Source: Alphaproteobacteria bacterium (lineage in GTDB: Bacteria; Pseudomonadota; Alphaproteobacteria; Puniceispirillales; Puniceispirillaceae). Taken from it: a stretch of DNA of 27,978 bases. This document shows, one piece after another, positions 1 through 7,508 of this stretch. The notes beneath the pieces were generated by a model that searched no databases, was not told the origin of the DNA, and saw nothing but the letters and a program-made list of their open reading frames with translations. The stretch covers positions 1 to 27,978 of the forward strand of contig JAKMFG010000317.1 in the NCBI GenBank assembly GCA_022425565.1. The letters are read 5' to 3'. The position numbers and the translations under genes were made by a program. Positions within the stretch are counted from its first letter, which is position 1. Each line of letters starts with the position of its first letter.

Positions 1-1
1 G

Positions 2-100
2 CGGTCCGGACAGCTGATCATCGGCAGTGACGACGATCCGGAATATAAGGTGGCGGTGGATTACCGTGTCAGGCAGGGTGCCTTCCAGTCGGGCCATTGA
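2..100 (+). CDS. C-terminal end of an unidentified protein (partial)
   Basis: An open frame enters from the left edge and runs 32 codons to a TGA at 98-100. The visible tail is hydrophilic, with an acidic GSDDDPEYK stretch and a final QSGH, and has no membrane segment or motif I recognise. The start and most of the gene lie outside the window, so no function can be assigned. Codon use looks like that of the surrounding coding genes, which is the main support for it being real. No gene follows on the plus strand until gpt at 472. Confidence 0.45.
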   Translation, partial: RSGQLIIGSDDDPEYKVAVDYRVRQGAFQSGH

Positions 101-130
101 CCGGACCAGCCTCGGTGTTGCCTGACACAG

Positions 131-158
131 AGGGCCTGAACCACAGGGCCTGAACCAC
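131..158. repeat. Perfect tandem duplication, two 14-bp units
   Basis: The 14-base unit AGGGCCTGAACCAC occurs at 131-144 and again immediately at 145-158. It lies between the partial gene and tRNA-Arg, downstream of the tRNA's 3' end. A separate 10-bp palindrome, GCCAGCTGGC, sits at 171-180. The repeat is probably a replication-slippage duplication; there is no sign of an attachment site or terminator. Confidence 0.8.
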
Positions 159-207
159 ATGCGCAGCCTTGCCAGCTGGCGGTCTTGAATCCTGCATTTA
201 TGGGAAA

Positions 208-284
208 TGGCGCGCTCGGGAAGATTCGAACTCCCGACCCCCAGATTCGTAGTCTGGTGCTCTATCCAGCTGAGCTACGAGCGC
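208..284 (-). tRNA. tRNA-Arg (anticodon ACG)
   Basis: Read on the minus strand, a full 77-nt cloverleaf is visible. The 7-bp acceptor stem is GCGCTCG (5' side, plus-strand 278-284) pairing with CGAGCGC (plus-strand 212-218). The anticodon stem is CCAGA/TCTGG, the T-loop carries the usual GTTCGAATC, and the terminal CCA is encoded at 208-210. The anticodon ACG is at 248-250. In bacteria A34 of this tRNA is normally deaminated to inosine by TadA, so that it reads CGU, CGC and CGA arginine codons. It is a single-gene unit with its own upstream promoter. Confidence 0.96.
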
Positions 285-325
285 TTTGTTCGACGGCGGA
301 TGAAGGCCCCGCCGAAGGATGGCGC

Positions 326-354
326 ACCATAGGCGAAGCTCCCGGTGCTGGCAA
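326..354 (-). promoter_or_regulatory. Sigma70-type promoter for tRNA-Arg
   Basis: On the minus strand, TTGCCA (plus-strand 349-354) and TATGGT (326-331) are separated by exactly 17 nt. The -10 box lies about 40 nt upstream of the mature tRNA 5' end, which leaves a short leader for RNase P to remove. Both boxes are close to consensus. The assignment is by eye. Confidence 0.6.
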
Positions 355-401
355 GTGCTTTCGACGACGGCTTTTGCGTCTGTAATGAACGCAGAACGGA
401 C

Positions 402-449
402 TTGTGTTCGGCGCGTCAGCAGCTAGAGTCTGCCGCATTCACGCGGCAG
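402..449 (+). promoter_or_regulatory. Possible gpt promoter with a leader hairpin
   Basis: TTGTGT (402-407), a 16-nt spacer and TAGAGT (424-429) form a plausible promoter facing gpt. Directly after the -10 box is a perfect inverted repeat, CTGCCGC (430-436) and GCGGCAG (443-449), with a 6-nt loop. The repeat spans the expected transcription start, so it could be an operator or the first hairpin of the mRNA. The ribosome binding site AGGGTGA follows at about 459-465. Confidence 0.35.
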
Positions 450-471
450 GACGACGACAGGGTGATTTCAT

Positions 472-954
472 ATGGCCGACACGCACGACAAGTCATTTCC
501 CGTGTCATGGGAAGAGCTTCACAGGACATCGAAGGCGCTTGCCTGGCGGCTTCTGGAACTTGGCCCGTTCGAGGGCATCGTCGCGGTGACGCGCGGCGGG
601 CTGGTGCCGGCGGCAATTGTCGCGCGCGAGCTCGAAATCAGGCTGATCGAGACCGCCTGTATTTCCTCCTATCACGGCAGCGCGCAGGGAACGCTCGATG
701 TGCTGAAAGAGGCGCCAAGCGCGGGCACTGGCAAGGGGTGGCTGATTGTCGATGATCTGGTCGATACCGGCGAGACGGCGAAGGCGCTGCGCACGATGAT
801 GCCGGAGGCGCATTTTGCCACTGTCTACGCCAAGCCGGCCGGGCGTCCGCTTGTCGACACCTTCGTCACCGAAGTGTCGCAGGACACCTGGATTTTCTTC
901 CCGTGGGACATGGAACCGCGGCCATCGACACCGATCATCGGTCAGCGCGACTGA
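472..954 (+). CDS. gpt: Xanthine(-guanine) phosphoribosyltransferase
   Basis: This 160-residue protein belongs to the type I phosphoribosyltransferases. It transfers the ribose-phosphate of PRPP to xanthine, guanine or hypoxanthine in cytoplasmic purine salvage. The PRPP-binding loop is the acidic pair in [11 protein letters not shown] at residues 91-101, and the RGGL segment at 41-44 is typical of the family, as is the WIFFPWD stretch near the C-terminus. Length matches Gpt (about 150-165 residues). ATG 472 is preceded by AGGGTGA with about 6-7 nt spacing. The gene is alone on its strand and meets the histidine kinase tail to tail: the two stop codons form the palindrome TGATCA at 952-957. 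Exact base preference cannot be read from sequence. Confidence 0.93.
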   Translation: MADTHDKSFPVSWEELHRTSKALAWRLLELGPFEGIVAVTRGGLVPAAIVARELEIRLIETACISSYHGSAQGTLDVLKEAPSAGTGKGWLIVDDLVDTGETAKALRTMMPEAHFATVYAKPAGRPLVDTFVTEVSQDTWIFFPWDMEPRPSTPIIGQRD

Positions 955-2160
955 TCACTTGCCGCTGGTGAACATCTCCATCGGAAGCTGAAGTCTGAAC
1001 TCGCTGCCATCCTCGGTCGAGCGGGTGAGTTTCAGCGTACCGCCCTGCGCCACCGCGAGATCGCGCGCGATCGCCAATCCGAGACTGGTGCCGCCGCGTT
1101 GTTTGCTGCGGAAGGCCAGGAACAGGCTGTCCCAGTGCTCACGCGGGATTCCCGGCCCGTCATCGGCAATGTCGATGACGCCAAGCCTGCCTGCGCGCCA
1201 GACATCGATGCTGATCCTGCCGGCCCCGGCATTCGCGGCGTTGCGGGCGAGATTGAGCAGGATGCGTGACATCATCGTACGGTCGAGACGAACCTCATCC
1301 GGTCCGTCATAGCGCACCTCGATCCCGGCGCTCTCGGCGATTTCCTCGACAAGCTCCTGCATGGCAAAACGCACGGGCTCGGCGGCCGGGGTCTCGGCGA
1401 GATAATCCATCATCGACTGGCAAAGCGTCACCGACTGTTCAAGCGAGCGGACAATATGGGGCGCCATTCTGCGGACCCGCGGATCTTCCGATGCGAGGAT
1501 CGTATCCGCCACAAGGGTCGCCGAACTCAGAACATTGCGAATGTCATGATTGATCTTGGCCACGGCCTCGCCAATATCGGCAAGCCGCTCGCGCTGGCGC
1601 AGCGCCAGCAACGTATTGCGCTGCAGCGTTTCAAGGGCCCGCGCCGCAGCGACAAACTCACGCGAGCGCAAAAGTTCGTCCGCAATCGGGCTCGCCACCG
1701 AGGGATCGTCGCTGAAGGCATTGATCGAATCGACAAGCGCCTGAAGCGGCGCGCCGTAATGGCGATGAAGAAACATCCGCAGCGCCGAAAGCCCGGTGAA
1801 AATAATCACGGTCAGCATCAGCAGCGAGCCGGAGAACATCATCCGCAAAGAATCACGGAAATCCGATGGATCCACGATCACAAAACCGGCGCCGCCGGCC
1901 CCGAGACCGGTCACGGCAAGCGGCTCTACCGGCAGTCCGGCGACCAGCCGTGCCACGCAGTCAAATTCGGCGGCAAGCGACGGCGTGGAAAGGTCGAAGA
2001 TTGTCATGCCGTGACCCTCGCCAAGCCCGGCAGGCACAAGCGCATGCGCGGCTAGCGATAGTTTCTGGTAGAGGGCCGAAGTGCTGGCGAAAAGTGAGGC
2101 AAGCACTGCAAGCGCAAAGGCACCGGCAAGCATGGCAAACTGTGGTCGCAAGTGACGCAT
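955..2160 (-). CDS. Membrane sensor histidine kinase, no adjacent response regulator
   Basis: This 401-residue protein has one transmembrane segment near residues 9-28, an extracytoplasmic region of about 80 residues, and a second segment near 111-130. A linker and then a kinase core follow. The H-box KINHDIRN puts the phospho-accepting histidine at 205. The ATPase domain shows an N-box (LLNLARNAAN, 301-310), a G1 box (DDGPGIP, 333-339) and a G2 box (GGTSLGLAIA, 356-365), so it looks catalytically intact. The HDIRN form of the H-box differs from the common HELR type. No response regulator lies next to it, so partner and signal are unknown. A TATACT -10-like box is at plus-strand 2191-2196 with no good -35. 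Confidence 0.88.
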   Translation of the reverse strand: MRHLRPQFAMLAGAFALAVLASLFASTSALYQKLSLAAHALVPAGLGEGHGMTIFDLSTPSLAAEFDCVARLVAGLPVEPLAVTGLGAGGAGFVIVDPSDFRDSLRMMFSGSLLMLTVIIFTGLSALRMFLHRHYGAPLQALVDSINAFSDDPSVASPIADELLRSREFVAAARALETLQRNTLLALRQRERLADIGEAVAKINHDIRNVLSSATLVADTILASEDPRVRRMAPHIVRSLEQSVTLCQSMMDYLAETPAAEPVRFAMQELVEEIAESAGIEVRYDGPDEVRLDRTMMSRILLNLARNAANAGAGRISIDVWRAGRLGVIDIADDGPGIPREHWDSLFLAFRSKQRGGTSLGLAIARDLAVAQGGTLKLTRSTEDGSEFRLQLPMEMFTSGK

Positions 2161-2296
2161 CAGGTCGGGTTCCGTTCCGTACTTCAGGCCAGTATAGGCG
2201 GGTTCATTCTTGCAGGGTCTGATTTTTGCCTTATGACATAGGCGCCTGACATCGCCAAGCCCGCGATACAGATTGGAACAGAAGACCGATAAGACA

Positions 2297-2325
2297 TTGA
2301 CAGTAGGCCGCTTCAGCCCTACAAC
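2297..2325 (+). promoter_or_regulatory. Strong sigma70-type promoter for the rpmH operon
   Basis: A consensus -35 box TTGACA (2297-2302), a 17-nt spacer and TACAAC (2320-2325) lie about 47 nt before the rpmH start. A strong ribosome binding site, GAGGGAG at 2358-2364, precedes the ATG by 7 nt. This is the best promoter in the window and suits a gene for an abundant ribosomal protein. Confidence 0.75.
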
Positions 2326-2371
2326 CCCATCCAGTTTCTGACAACCAATTCAGTGTCGAGGGAGCGTCATC

Positions 2372-2506
2372 ATGAAACGCACCTACCAGCCGAGTGTTCT
2401 CGTTCGCAAGCGCCGTCACGGTTTCCGGTCGCGCATGGCAACTGTTGGCGGCCGCCGTGTTCTGCGCGCGCGCCGGGCAAAGGGCCGTTCGCGCCTGTCT
2501 GCCTGA
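2372..2506 (+). CDS. rpmH: 50S ribosomal protein L34
   Basis: This 44-codon gene encodes L34, a very basic protein of the large ribosomal subunit. It starts MKRTYQPS and continues with the family's [11 protein letters not shown] core, ending in an arginine-rich tail [10 protein letters not shown]. Length and sequence are canonical. It has a strong promoter and ribosome binding site and is followed 15 nt later by rnpA, the almost universal bacterial arrangement. It is the first gene of a long plus-strand run. Confidence 0.97.
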   Translation: MKRTYQPSVLVRKRRHGFRSRMATVGGRRVLRARRAKGRSRLSA

Positions 2507-2521
2507 TTCGCGGATGACGCC

Positions 2522-2914
2522 GTGGTGACCGCCCTGGTCAGCATCCCGTCGCGCGCCGGATTTCTGGCAGCACGAGACAGCGGCGTCAAAGCGGTCGCGG
2601 CAGGCTTTGTCCTGCAGGCCGCCCTTACCGGCCGCGATGACTGGCGGCTTGGCCTCACAGCTTCAAAAAAGACTGGCAATGCCGTGCGCCGCAACCGGGC
2701 GCGACGGCGTCTTCGTGCGCTTGCGCGTACCGAACTCGCCAAACGTGCTCGTTCTGGCACCGATTATGTGATGATCGCCCGTCACGGCACTGCTGAGCGG
2801 TCCTGGGACGACCTTGTCGCCGACCTCCATAAATCCCTTGGATATCTTCACCACAGCATCGAGCGCGCCGGTAAGGGCGCAATTGATCAGGGAAGCGGCG
2901 GGAAACCCGAATAA
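2522..2914 (+). CDS. rnpA: Ribonuclease P protein component
   Basis: This 130-residue basic protein is the protein subunit of RNase P. It binds the catalytic RNA and helps remove 5' leaders from pre-tRNAs. The family signature is at about residues 44-66: GLTASKKTGNAV followed by RRNRARRRLR, the conserved RNR-type basic helix. The start is a GTG (2522, or the adjacent in-frame GTG at 2525); an ATG at 2514 is in another frame and stops at once. The gene sits between rpmH and yidD and its TAA overlaps the yidD ATG by one base. The C-terminal tail after residue 110 is variable. Confidence 0.93.
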   Translation: MVTALVSIPSRAGFLAARDSGVKAVAAGFVLQAALTGRDDWRLGLTASKKTGNAVRRNRARRRLRALARTELAKRARSGTDYVMIARHGTAERSWDDLVADLHKSLGYLHHSIERAGKGAIDQGSGGKPE

Positions 2915-3219
2915 TGGCGCGCGCGCAAAAGAGCCCGCACGGCTTCGGCAGGGTTGCGTCCCTCGTATTTGCGGCGCCGCTGATGGCCCTCATCTGGCTC
3001 TATCGCATGCTGATTTCGCCACTTCTGGGGGCAAACTGCCGTCATCTGCCGACCTGCTCGGAATATGCGCGCGAGGCGTTGTTGCGTCATGGCCCCTTGC
3101 GTGGCGGGTGGTTTACGCTAAAACGTATCTCGCGTTGCCATCCTTGGGCAGAACCTGCATTCGATCCGGTTCCCGGGCTGGAAGACGACAGCCGTCCGGA
3201 AACCGGGCGGCAGCCATAG
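2914..3219 (+). CDS. yidD: Membrane protein insertion efficiency factor YidD
   Basis: This 101-residue protein assists YidC in inserting membrane proteins and sits at the inner face of the cytoplasmic membrane. The family pattern is clear: an N-terminal hydrophobic/amphipathic stretch (about residues 15-35), then CRHLPTCSEYAREAL, the GPLRGGW turn, and the RISRCHPW motif with a terminal DPVPG. The invariant cysteines are present. The length is slightly above the usual 70-90 residues because of short N- and C-terminal extensions. The start overlaps the rnpA stop by one base, so the two are probably translationally coupled. yidC follows in the same run. Confidence 0.93.
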   Translation: MARAQKSPHGFGRVASLVFAAPLMALIWLYRMLISPLLGANCRHLPTCSEYAREALLRHGPLRGGWFTLKRISRCHPWAEPAFDPVPGLEDDSRPETGRQP

Positions 3220-3270
3220 GCAAAGGCATTTGTGACAACTGGTGCGCCGGCGCGCGCAGGGACCCGACGA

Positions 3271-5034
3271 ATGAATCCGGAAAACCGTAATATGATCCTG
3301 GCCATCACACTGTCGATGGCTGTTCTGTTTGGCTGGCAGATGTTCGTCGTCGGGCCAGAACTGGAAAAGGAAGCAGAGATACAGCAGGCCATCGCCGAGC
3401 AAGAGGCCGCTGTCGCTGCCGCTTCTGGTGACGCGCCGCAGGTTGATCCGGATGCGGTTGCCGGAAGCGTCGGTGCCGCCGCCACTGGTGATCTGTCTGC
3501 CAGTGATGCCGCATCTGCCGTAGAGGCCCCGCGGATCGTCATCGACGCGCCGCTGGTTTCCGGCTCGATCTCGCTTGCCGGTCTTCGCGTCGACGATGTC
3601 ATGCTCAAGGCCTATCAGGAGACGCAGGATCCTGAGTCGGAAAATATCCAGTTTCTTCTGAAGACAAACACCACAGCGCCGTTCTTTGCCGAGTTTGGCT
3701 GGGCTTCGGCAGATGCCGCCCAGCCAATGCCGAAATCGGACAGTGTCTGGACCGCAAGTTCAATGGTCCTGTCGCCAAGATCGCCGGTGACCCTGACCTG
3801 GGAAAACGGCAACGGCCTGACATTCCGCCGCCAGCTTTCGATCAATGACAACTACATGATCACCGTCGATGACAGTGTGGAAAGCGCGCTGTCGGCGCCG
3901 CTGACGCTGTTTCCCTATGGTCTGGTGCGCCGTCATGGCACGCCGGCGACGACCGGTATCTACATCCTTCATGAAGGTGCTCTCGGCGTGTTCGACGAGA
4001 CCCTGCGTGAAGAAGATTATGACGATATGCGTGATGCCGATGGTGGCGTCAGCGAAATCAGGCCTGAAATGGCCGGCGGCTGGATCGGCTTTACCGACAA
4101 ATACTGGCTTGCCGCGCTGGTGCCCGACCAGGCCGTGAAGATGAATTTCGCCTTCAAGTCGCTTGCCGGCCCTTCGGACCGCTATCAGGTCGACTATATC
4201 GCAAGCGAGGCGAGCGTGCTGCCGGCAGGGGGTGTCGTGTCCAGCCAGACCCGGCTGTTCGCCGGCGCAAAGAAGGTCTCGCTTCTCGACGGCTATGCCG
4301 ACGAGCTTGGCATAGCGAATTTCGATCTGGCGATCGATTTCGGCTGGTTCTACTTCCTGACCAAGCCGTTCTTCTATGCAATCAACTGGCTGAACAACCT
4401 GCTTGGTAATTTTGGCCTTGCCGTTCTGGCGTTCACCATCGCGGTGAAGCTTGTCTTCTTCCCGCTTGCCAACAAATCCTACAGGTCGATGGGCAAGATG
4501 CGGGTGCTGTCACCAAAGATTCAGGAAATCCGCGAGCGTCATTCCGATGACCGGATGGCGATGAACCAGGCGATGATGGCTCTCTACAAGGAAGAGAAGG
4601 TCAATCCGGCGGCTGGCTGTCTTCCGGTGCTGCTGCAGATTCCGGTGTTCTTTGCGCTGTACAAGGTGCTGTTCGTCACCATCGAGATGCGCCATGCGCC
4701 CTTCTTTGGATGGATCACAGACCTGTCGGCGCCCGATCCGACGTCGGTATTGAACCTGTTCGGCCTGATGCCGTTCTCGGTGGAATTCCTGCCGCCGTTC
4801 CTGCAGCTTGGCGCCTGGCCGATCATGATGGGTCTGTCGATGTGGCTGCAGATGCGTCTGAACCCAACCCCGCCGGACCCGGTACAGGCACGGATTTTCC
4901 AGTTCATGCCGATTATCTTCACCTTCCTTCTGGCCACATTCCCGGCTGGTCTAGTGATCTACTGGACCTGGAACAACATGCTTTCGATGGCGCAGCAATG
5001 GTACATCCTTCGCAGTATTCAGAAGGAGAGCTGA
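3271..5034 (+). CDS. yidC: Membrane protein insertase YidC
   Basis: This 587-residue protein is the Oxa1/YidC insertase, which folds proteins into the inner membrane alone or with SecYEG. Residues 1-25 are MNPENRN plus the first transmembrane helix, followed by a large periplasmic domain of about 310 residues that includes an Ala-rich linker. The conserved C-terminal core begins near FYFLTKPFF, with four or five helices, the basic cytoplasmic loop containing KSYRSMGKMRVLSPKIQEIRE as adjoining pieces, and the NPAAGCLPVLLQIPVF segment. The positively charged groove residue is a lysine (FTIAVKLVF). I chose ATG 3271 because MNPENRN is the usual start; an in-frame GTG at 3232 would add 13 atypical residues. 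The end overlaps engB by 37 nt. Confidence 0.95.
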   Translation: MNPENRNMILAITLSMAVLFGWQMFVVGPELEKEAEIQQAIAEQEAAVAAASGDAPQVDPDAVAGSVGAAATGDLSASDAASAVEAPRIVIDAPLVSGSISLAGLRVDDVMLKAYQETQDPESENIQFLLKTNTTAPFFAEFGWASADAAQPMPKSDSVWTASSMVLSPRSPVTLTWENGNGLTFRRQLSINDNYMITVDDSVESALSAPLTLFPYGLVRRHGTPATTGIYILHEGALGVFDETLREEDYDDMRDADGGVSEIRPEMAGGWIGFTDKYWLAALVPDQAVKMNFAFKSLAGPSDRYQVDYIASEASVLPAGGVVSSQTRLFAGAKKVSLLDGYADELGIANFDLAIDFGWFYFLTKPFFYAINWLNNLLGNFGLAVLAFTIAVKLVFFPLANKSYRSMGKMRVLSPKIQEIRERHSDDRMAMNQAMMALYKEEKVNPAAGCLPVLLQIPVFFALYKVLFVTIEMRHAPFFGWITDLSAPDPTSVLNLFGLMPFSVEFLPPFLQLGAWPIMMGLSMWLQMRLNPTPPDPVQARIFQFMPIIFTFLLATFPAGLVIYWTWNNMLSMAQQWYILRSIQKES

Positions 5035-5672
5035 CCGCCGCCGAGCTTGAGGCGGGACGGCTCCTTTTCGCCGGCAGCTGCGATTTCATCGCCGCCGCCA
5101 ACAACATGCATGTCCTGCCGCCTGAAGGGCTGCCCGAAATCTGTTTCGCTGGCCGCTCCAATGTCGGCAAGTCGTCGCTGATCAACGCGCTGACCGGACG
5201 CAAGGCACTGGCCCGCACTTCGCAGACACCGGGGCGCACGCGTCAGCTTATTTTCTTTGATCTTGCCAACCGGCTGCAGCTTGTCGATCTTCCGGGCTAT
5301 GGCTATGCCTCGGCACCGAAGACCGACATCAAGGCCTGGACAACGCTGACCCGCAAGTTTCTTGCCGGCCGCGCTTCGTTGCAGCGGGTGTTTCTGCTGA
5401 TCGATTGCCGCCGCGGCATCGGCAGCGCCGATGCCGAGATCATGAATCTGCTGGATGCCAGCGCGGTGTCATGGGCGGTGGTGATGACTAAGGCTGACAA
5501 GCTGAAACCGGGGGCACTCGAGAAGGTGTGTGATGCCACGGCAAAAACTGTCAATCGCCACGTTGCGGCGTTCCCGCAGCTGTTCGTAACATCCTCGGAA
5601 AAGGGCGAGGGCATCGCCGGCCTGCGTGCGCATCTCGCCGGAATGGCGCTTCCCAAGGTCGAGTCGCGCTGA
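4998..5672 (+). CDS. engB: Ribosome-biogenesis GTP-binding protein EngB (YihA/YsxC)
   Basis: This 224-residue GTPase belongs to the TrmE-Era-EngA-EngB family, which is needed for assembly of the large ribosomal subunit. The G1 loop is GRSNVGKSS (residues 52-60), G3 is DLPGYGYA (97-104) and G4 is TKADK (163-167), all intact. The N-terminal EAGRLLFAG segment is typical of alphaproteobacterial homologues. The ATG at 4998 lies inside the end of yidC, giving a 37-nt overlap in another frame, and has only a weak ribosome binding site, so translation may depend on ribosomes finishing yidC. The frame is open further upstream, but that part reads through yidC and resembles no EngB. Confidence 0.92.
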   Translation: MVHPSQYSEGELTAAELEAGRLLFAGSCDFIAAANNMHVLPPEGLPEICFAGRSNVGKSSLINALTGRKALARTSQTPGRTRQLIFFDLANRLQLVDLPGYGYASAPKTDIKAWTTLTRKFLAGRASLQRVFLLIDCRRGIGSADAEIMNLLDASAVSWAVVMTKADKLKPGALEKVCDATAKTVNRHVAAFPQLFVTSSEKGEGIAGLRAHLAGMALPKVESR

Positions 5673-5777
5673 CGCTTCGGCGAAGAAGACTTGCACATCC
5701 CCGCGGCTTGCCGATATTTTGGCGCGGCTAGCTTGGCGCTGCAGCCATTCATGGTCGGCAGCTGGAAAGGCATGATG

Positions 5778-6686
5778 ATGGACGACAATATTTCAACGCT
5801 GCAGTCAGACCTGCTCGAGAAAACCGGCATGCTTGTCGAGGCGTTGCCGTTCATGCGCCGCTATTCCGACCAGACGCTGGTCGTCAAGTTCGGCGGCCAC
5901 GCGATGGGCGAGGCTGATTATGTCAGCGCCTTTGCCGCCGATATTGCGCTTCTTGAACAGGTCGGGGCCCGTCCGGTCGTCGTTCATGGCGGCGGTCCGC
6001 AGATCGGTGCCATGCTCAAGAAGCTGCAGATTGAATCAAAGTTTATCGACGGCCTGCGAGTGACTGACGAGGCCACCATTTCGGTGGTCGAGATGGTGCT
6101 GGCTGGTGGTATCAACAAGGCGCTGGTCGCCGCCATTGCCCAGGCCGGTGGCCGTGCTGTCGGCATTTCCGGCAAGGATGGCGGGCTGATCACCGCGCGC
6201 AAGCTGATGGCCACGGCCAAGACCGAGGGTAGTGCCATCGAGGAAGCCATCGATCTCGGCTTCGTCGGCGAGCCTGACCATGTCGATACAGGTGTCCTCG
6301 ACGCGCTGAACGCGGCAAAGCTGATCCCGGTCGTGGCGCCGGTTGGAAGCGACGGCAGCGGCGAGACCTACAATATCAATGCCGATACGGCTGCCGGCGC
6401 AATCGCCGCGGCGCTTGGCGCGACCCGCATGCTGATGCTGACCGATGTCGCGGGCGTGCTCGACAGCGACGGCAATCTCATCACCGACCTGACGGTCAGC
6501 CAGGCAGAGGCGCTGATTCGTGACGGCACCGTGTCCGGTGGTATGATCCCGAAGGTCGAAACCTGTATCAACGCGGTTCTCGGGGGAGCGGAAGCCGCGG
6601 TGATCATGGACGGAAGGGCGCCGCACGCGCTTCTCGTCGAACTGTTCACCGAACATGGAATGGGAACCATGATCCGGGCCGACTGA
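5778..6686 (+). CDS. argB: Acetylglutamate kinase
   Basis: This protein of about 302 residues phosphorylates N-acetyl-L-glutamate with ATP, the second step of arginine synthesis, in the cytoplasm. The amino-acid-kinase fold is marked by KFGGHAMG (residues 37-44), GGGPQIG (71-77), the [12 protein letters not shown] segment, and GGMIPKVE near the C-terminus. Three ATGs in a row (5772, 5775, 5778) follow an AAAGG at 5766-5770. I chose 5778 because its spacing is best, but 5775 is equally possible. The open frame extends upstream to 5691 without family resemblance. Feedback control by arginine, known in some family members, cannot be judged here. The next gene begins about 50 nt downstream. Confidence 0.95.
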   Translation: MDDNISTLQSDLLEKTGMLVEALPFMRRYSDQTLVVKFGGHAMGEADYVSAFAADIALLEQVGARPVVVHGGGPQIGAMLKKLQIESKFIDGLRVTDEATISVVEMVLAGGINKALVAAIAQAGGRAVGISGKDGGLITARKLMATAKTEGSAIEEAIDLGFVGEPDHVDTGVLDALNAAKLIPVVAPVGSDGSGETYNINADTAAGAIAAALGATRMLMLTDVAGVLDSDGNLITDLTVSQAEALIRDGTVSGGMIPKVETCINAVLGGAEAAVIMDGRAPHALLVELFTEHGMGTMIRAD

Positions 6687-6692
6687 CACCGC

Positions 6693-6712
6693 CCGACCCA
6701 GACCGACCCAGA
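6693..6712. repeat. Two tandem 10-bp units after argB
   Basis: CCGACCCAGA occurs twice in a row in the 48-nt spacer between argB and the HAD gene. It does not form a hairpin with a U-tract and is probably a simple slippage duplication. Confidence 0.75.
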
Positions 6713-6734
6713 CCCCGAGAAAGGCCAGATTTTC

Positions 6735-7427
6735 ATGTCACCAGAGTCCAAGTCGCCAACCGGCTTTCCCGCCAACAGCATCAATGACTGGGTGTTCGAT
6801 CTCGACAACACCATCTATCCGGCACGGTCGAACCTGTTCGTACGGGTGGCGGTGCGGATTACCGAATTCGTGGCGCGGCATTTCGATGTTCCGCACGACG
6901 AGGCGAAGGTGATCCAGAAGGACCTGTTCCACCGTTATGGCACCACTATGCGCGGGTTGATGGTCGAGCAGGGGCTGACCCCAGAGGAATATCTGCATTT
7001 TGTGCATGATATCGACGTCAGCGACCTTCCCGTCGAGACCGAGCTCGACGCGATGCTGGCAGCACTTCCCGGGCGCAAGCATATCTTCACCAACGGCACC
7101 GTCCCGCATGCCGAGAATATCCTCAATGCCTATGGCATCCGGCATCATTTCGACCAGATTTTCGATATTGTCGGGGCCGATTTCGTGCCAAAGCCGGAAC
7201 AGGCTGCTTTCGACAGTTTCATCAGCACCACCGGCATCGATCCCACCGGCGCGGTGATGATCGAGGATATGGCGCGAAATCTCGAACCGGCACATGAGCT
7301 CGGCATGCGTACGGTGTGGCTCGTCAGCGATCACGACTGGGCGGCGACCGGCGCGGACGAACCTTATGTCCATTTCATCGCAGATGATCTGAAGAGCTTT
7401 CTTTCGGCCCTTGCCATTCAGGCCTGA
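6735..7427 (+). CDS. HAD-family hydrolase, pyrimidine 5'-nucleotidase type
   Basis: This 230-residue cytoplasmic phosphatase belongs to the haloacid dehalogenase superfamily. Motif I is FDLDNT, giving nucleophile D22 and acid/base D24. Motif II is FTNGT with T119. Motif III lysine is K153 (VPKPEQ) and motif IV is IEDMARN (E177, D178). The DLDNTIYP start, the alpha-helical cap after it and the FTNGT form match the SDT1/pyrimidine 5'-nucleotidase group, which dephosphorylates UMP, CMP or analogues. Actual substrate is inferred from family only. It lies between argB and dapD, a position seen in other alphaproteobacteria, and may simply ride in the operon. Confidence 0.87.
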   Translation: MSPESKSPTGFPANSINDWVFDLDNTIYPARSNLFVRVAVRITEFVARHFDVPHDEAKVIQKDLFHRYGTTMRGLMVEQGLTPEEYLHFVHDIDVSDLPVETELDAMLAALPGRKHIFTNGTVPHAENILNAYGIRHHFDQIFDIVGADFVPKPEQAAFDSFISTTGIDPTGAVMIEDMARNLEPAHELGMRTVWLVSDHDWAATGADEPYVHFIADDLKSFLSALAIQA

Positions 7428-7508
7428 AAGGTCGATATCTGCACAAGGACAACAGCGGGTGCGCGGCAAGGCGTGCCTGTCATCATGCCAGCATAAACGG
7501 AGACCAGC

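Noticed and set aside
185..385. 66-codon frame across the tRNA-Arg gene
   Set aside because: It reads through the antisense strand of the tRNA and its promoter; no ribosome binding site or protein resemblance.
2161..2371. Possible replication origin or DnaA boxes upstream of rpmH
   Set aside because: No TTATNCACA-type boxes or AT-rich unwinding region is visible, and dnaA is not adjacent.
5023..5031. AAGGAG followed by CTG as the true engB start
   Set aside because: Spacing is only 2 nt, too short for initiation, and the sequence is explained as the last codons of yidC.
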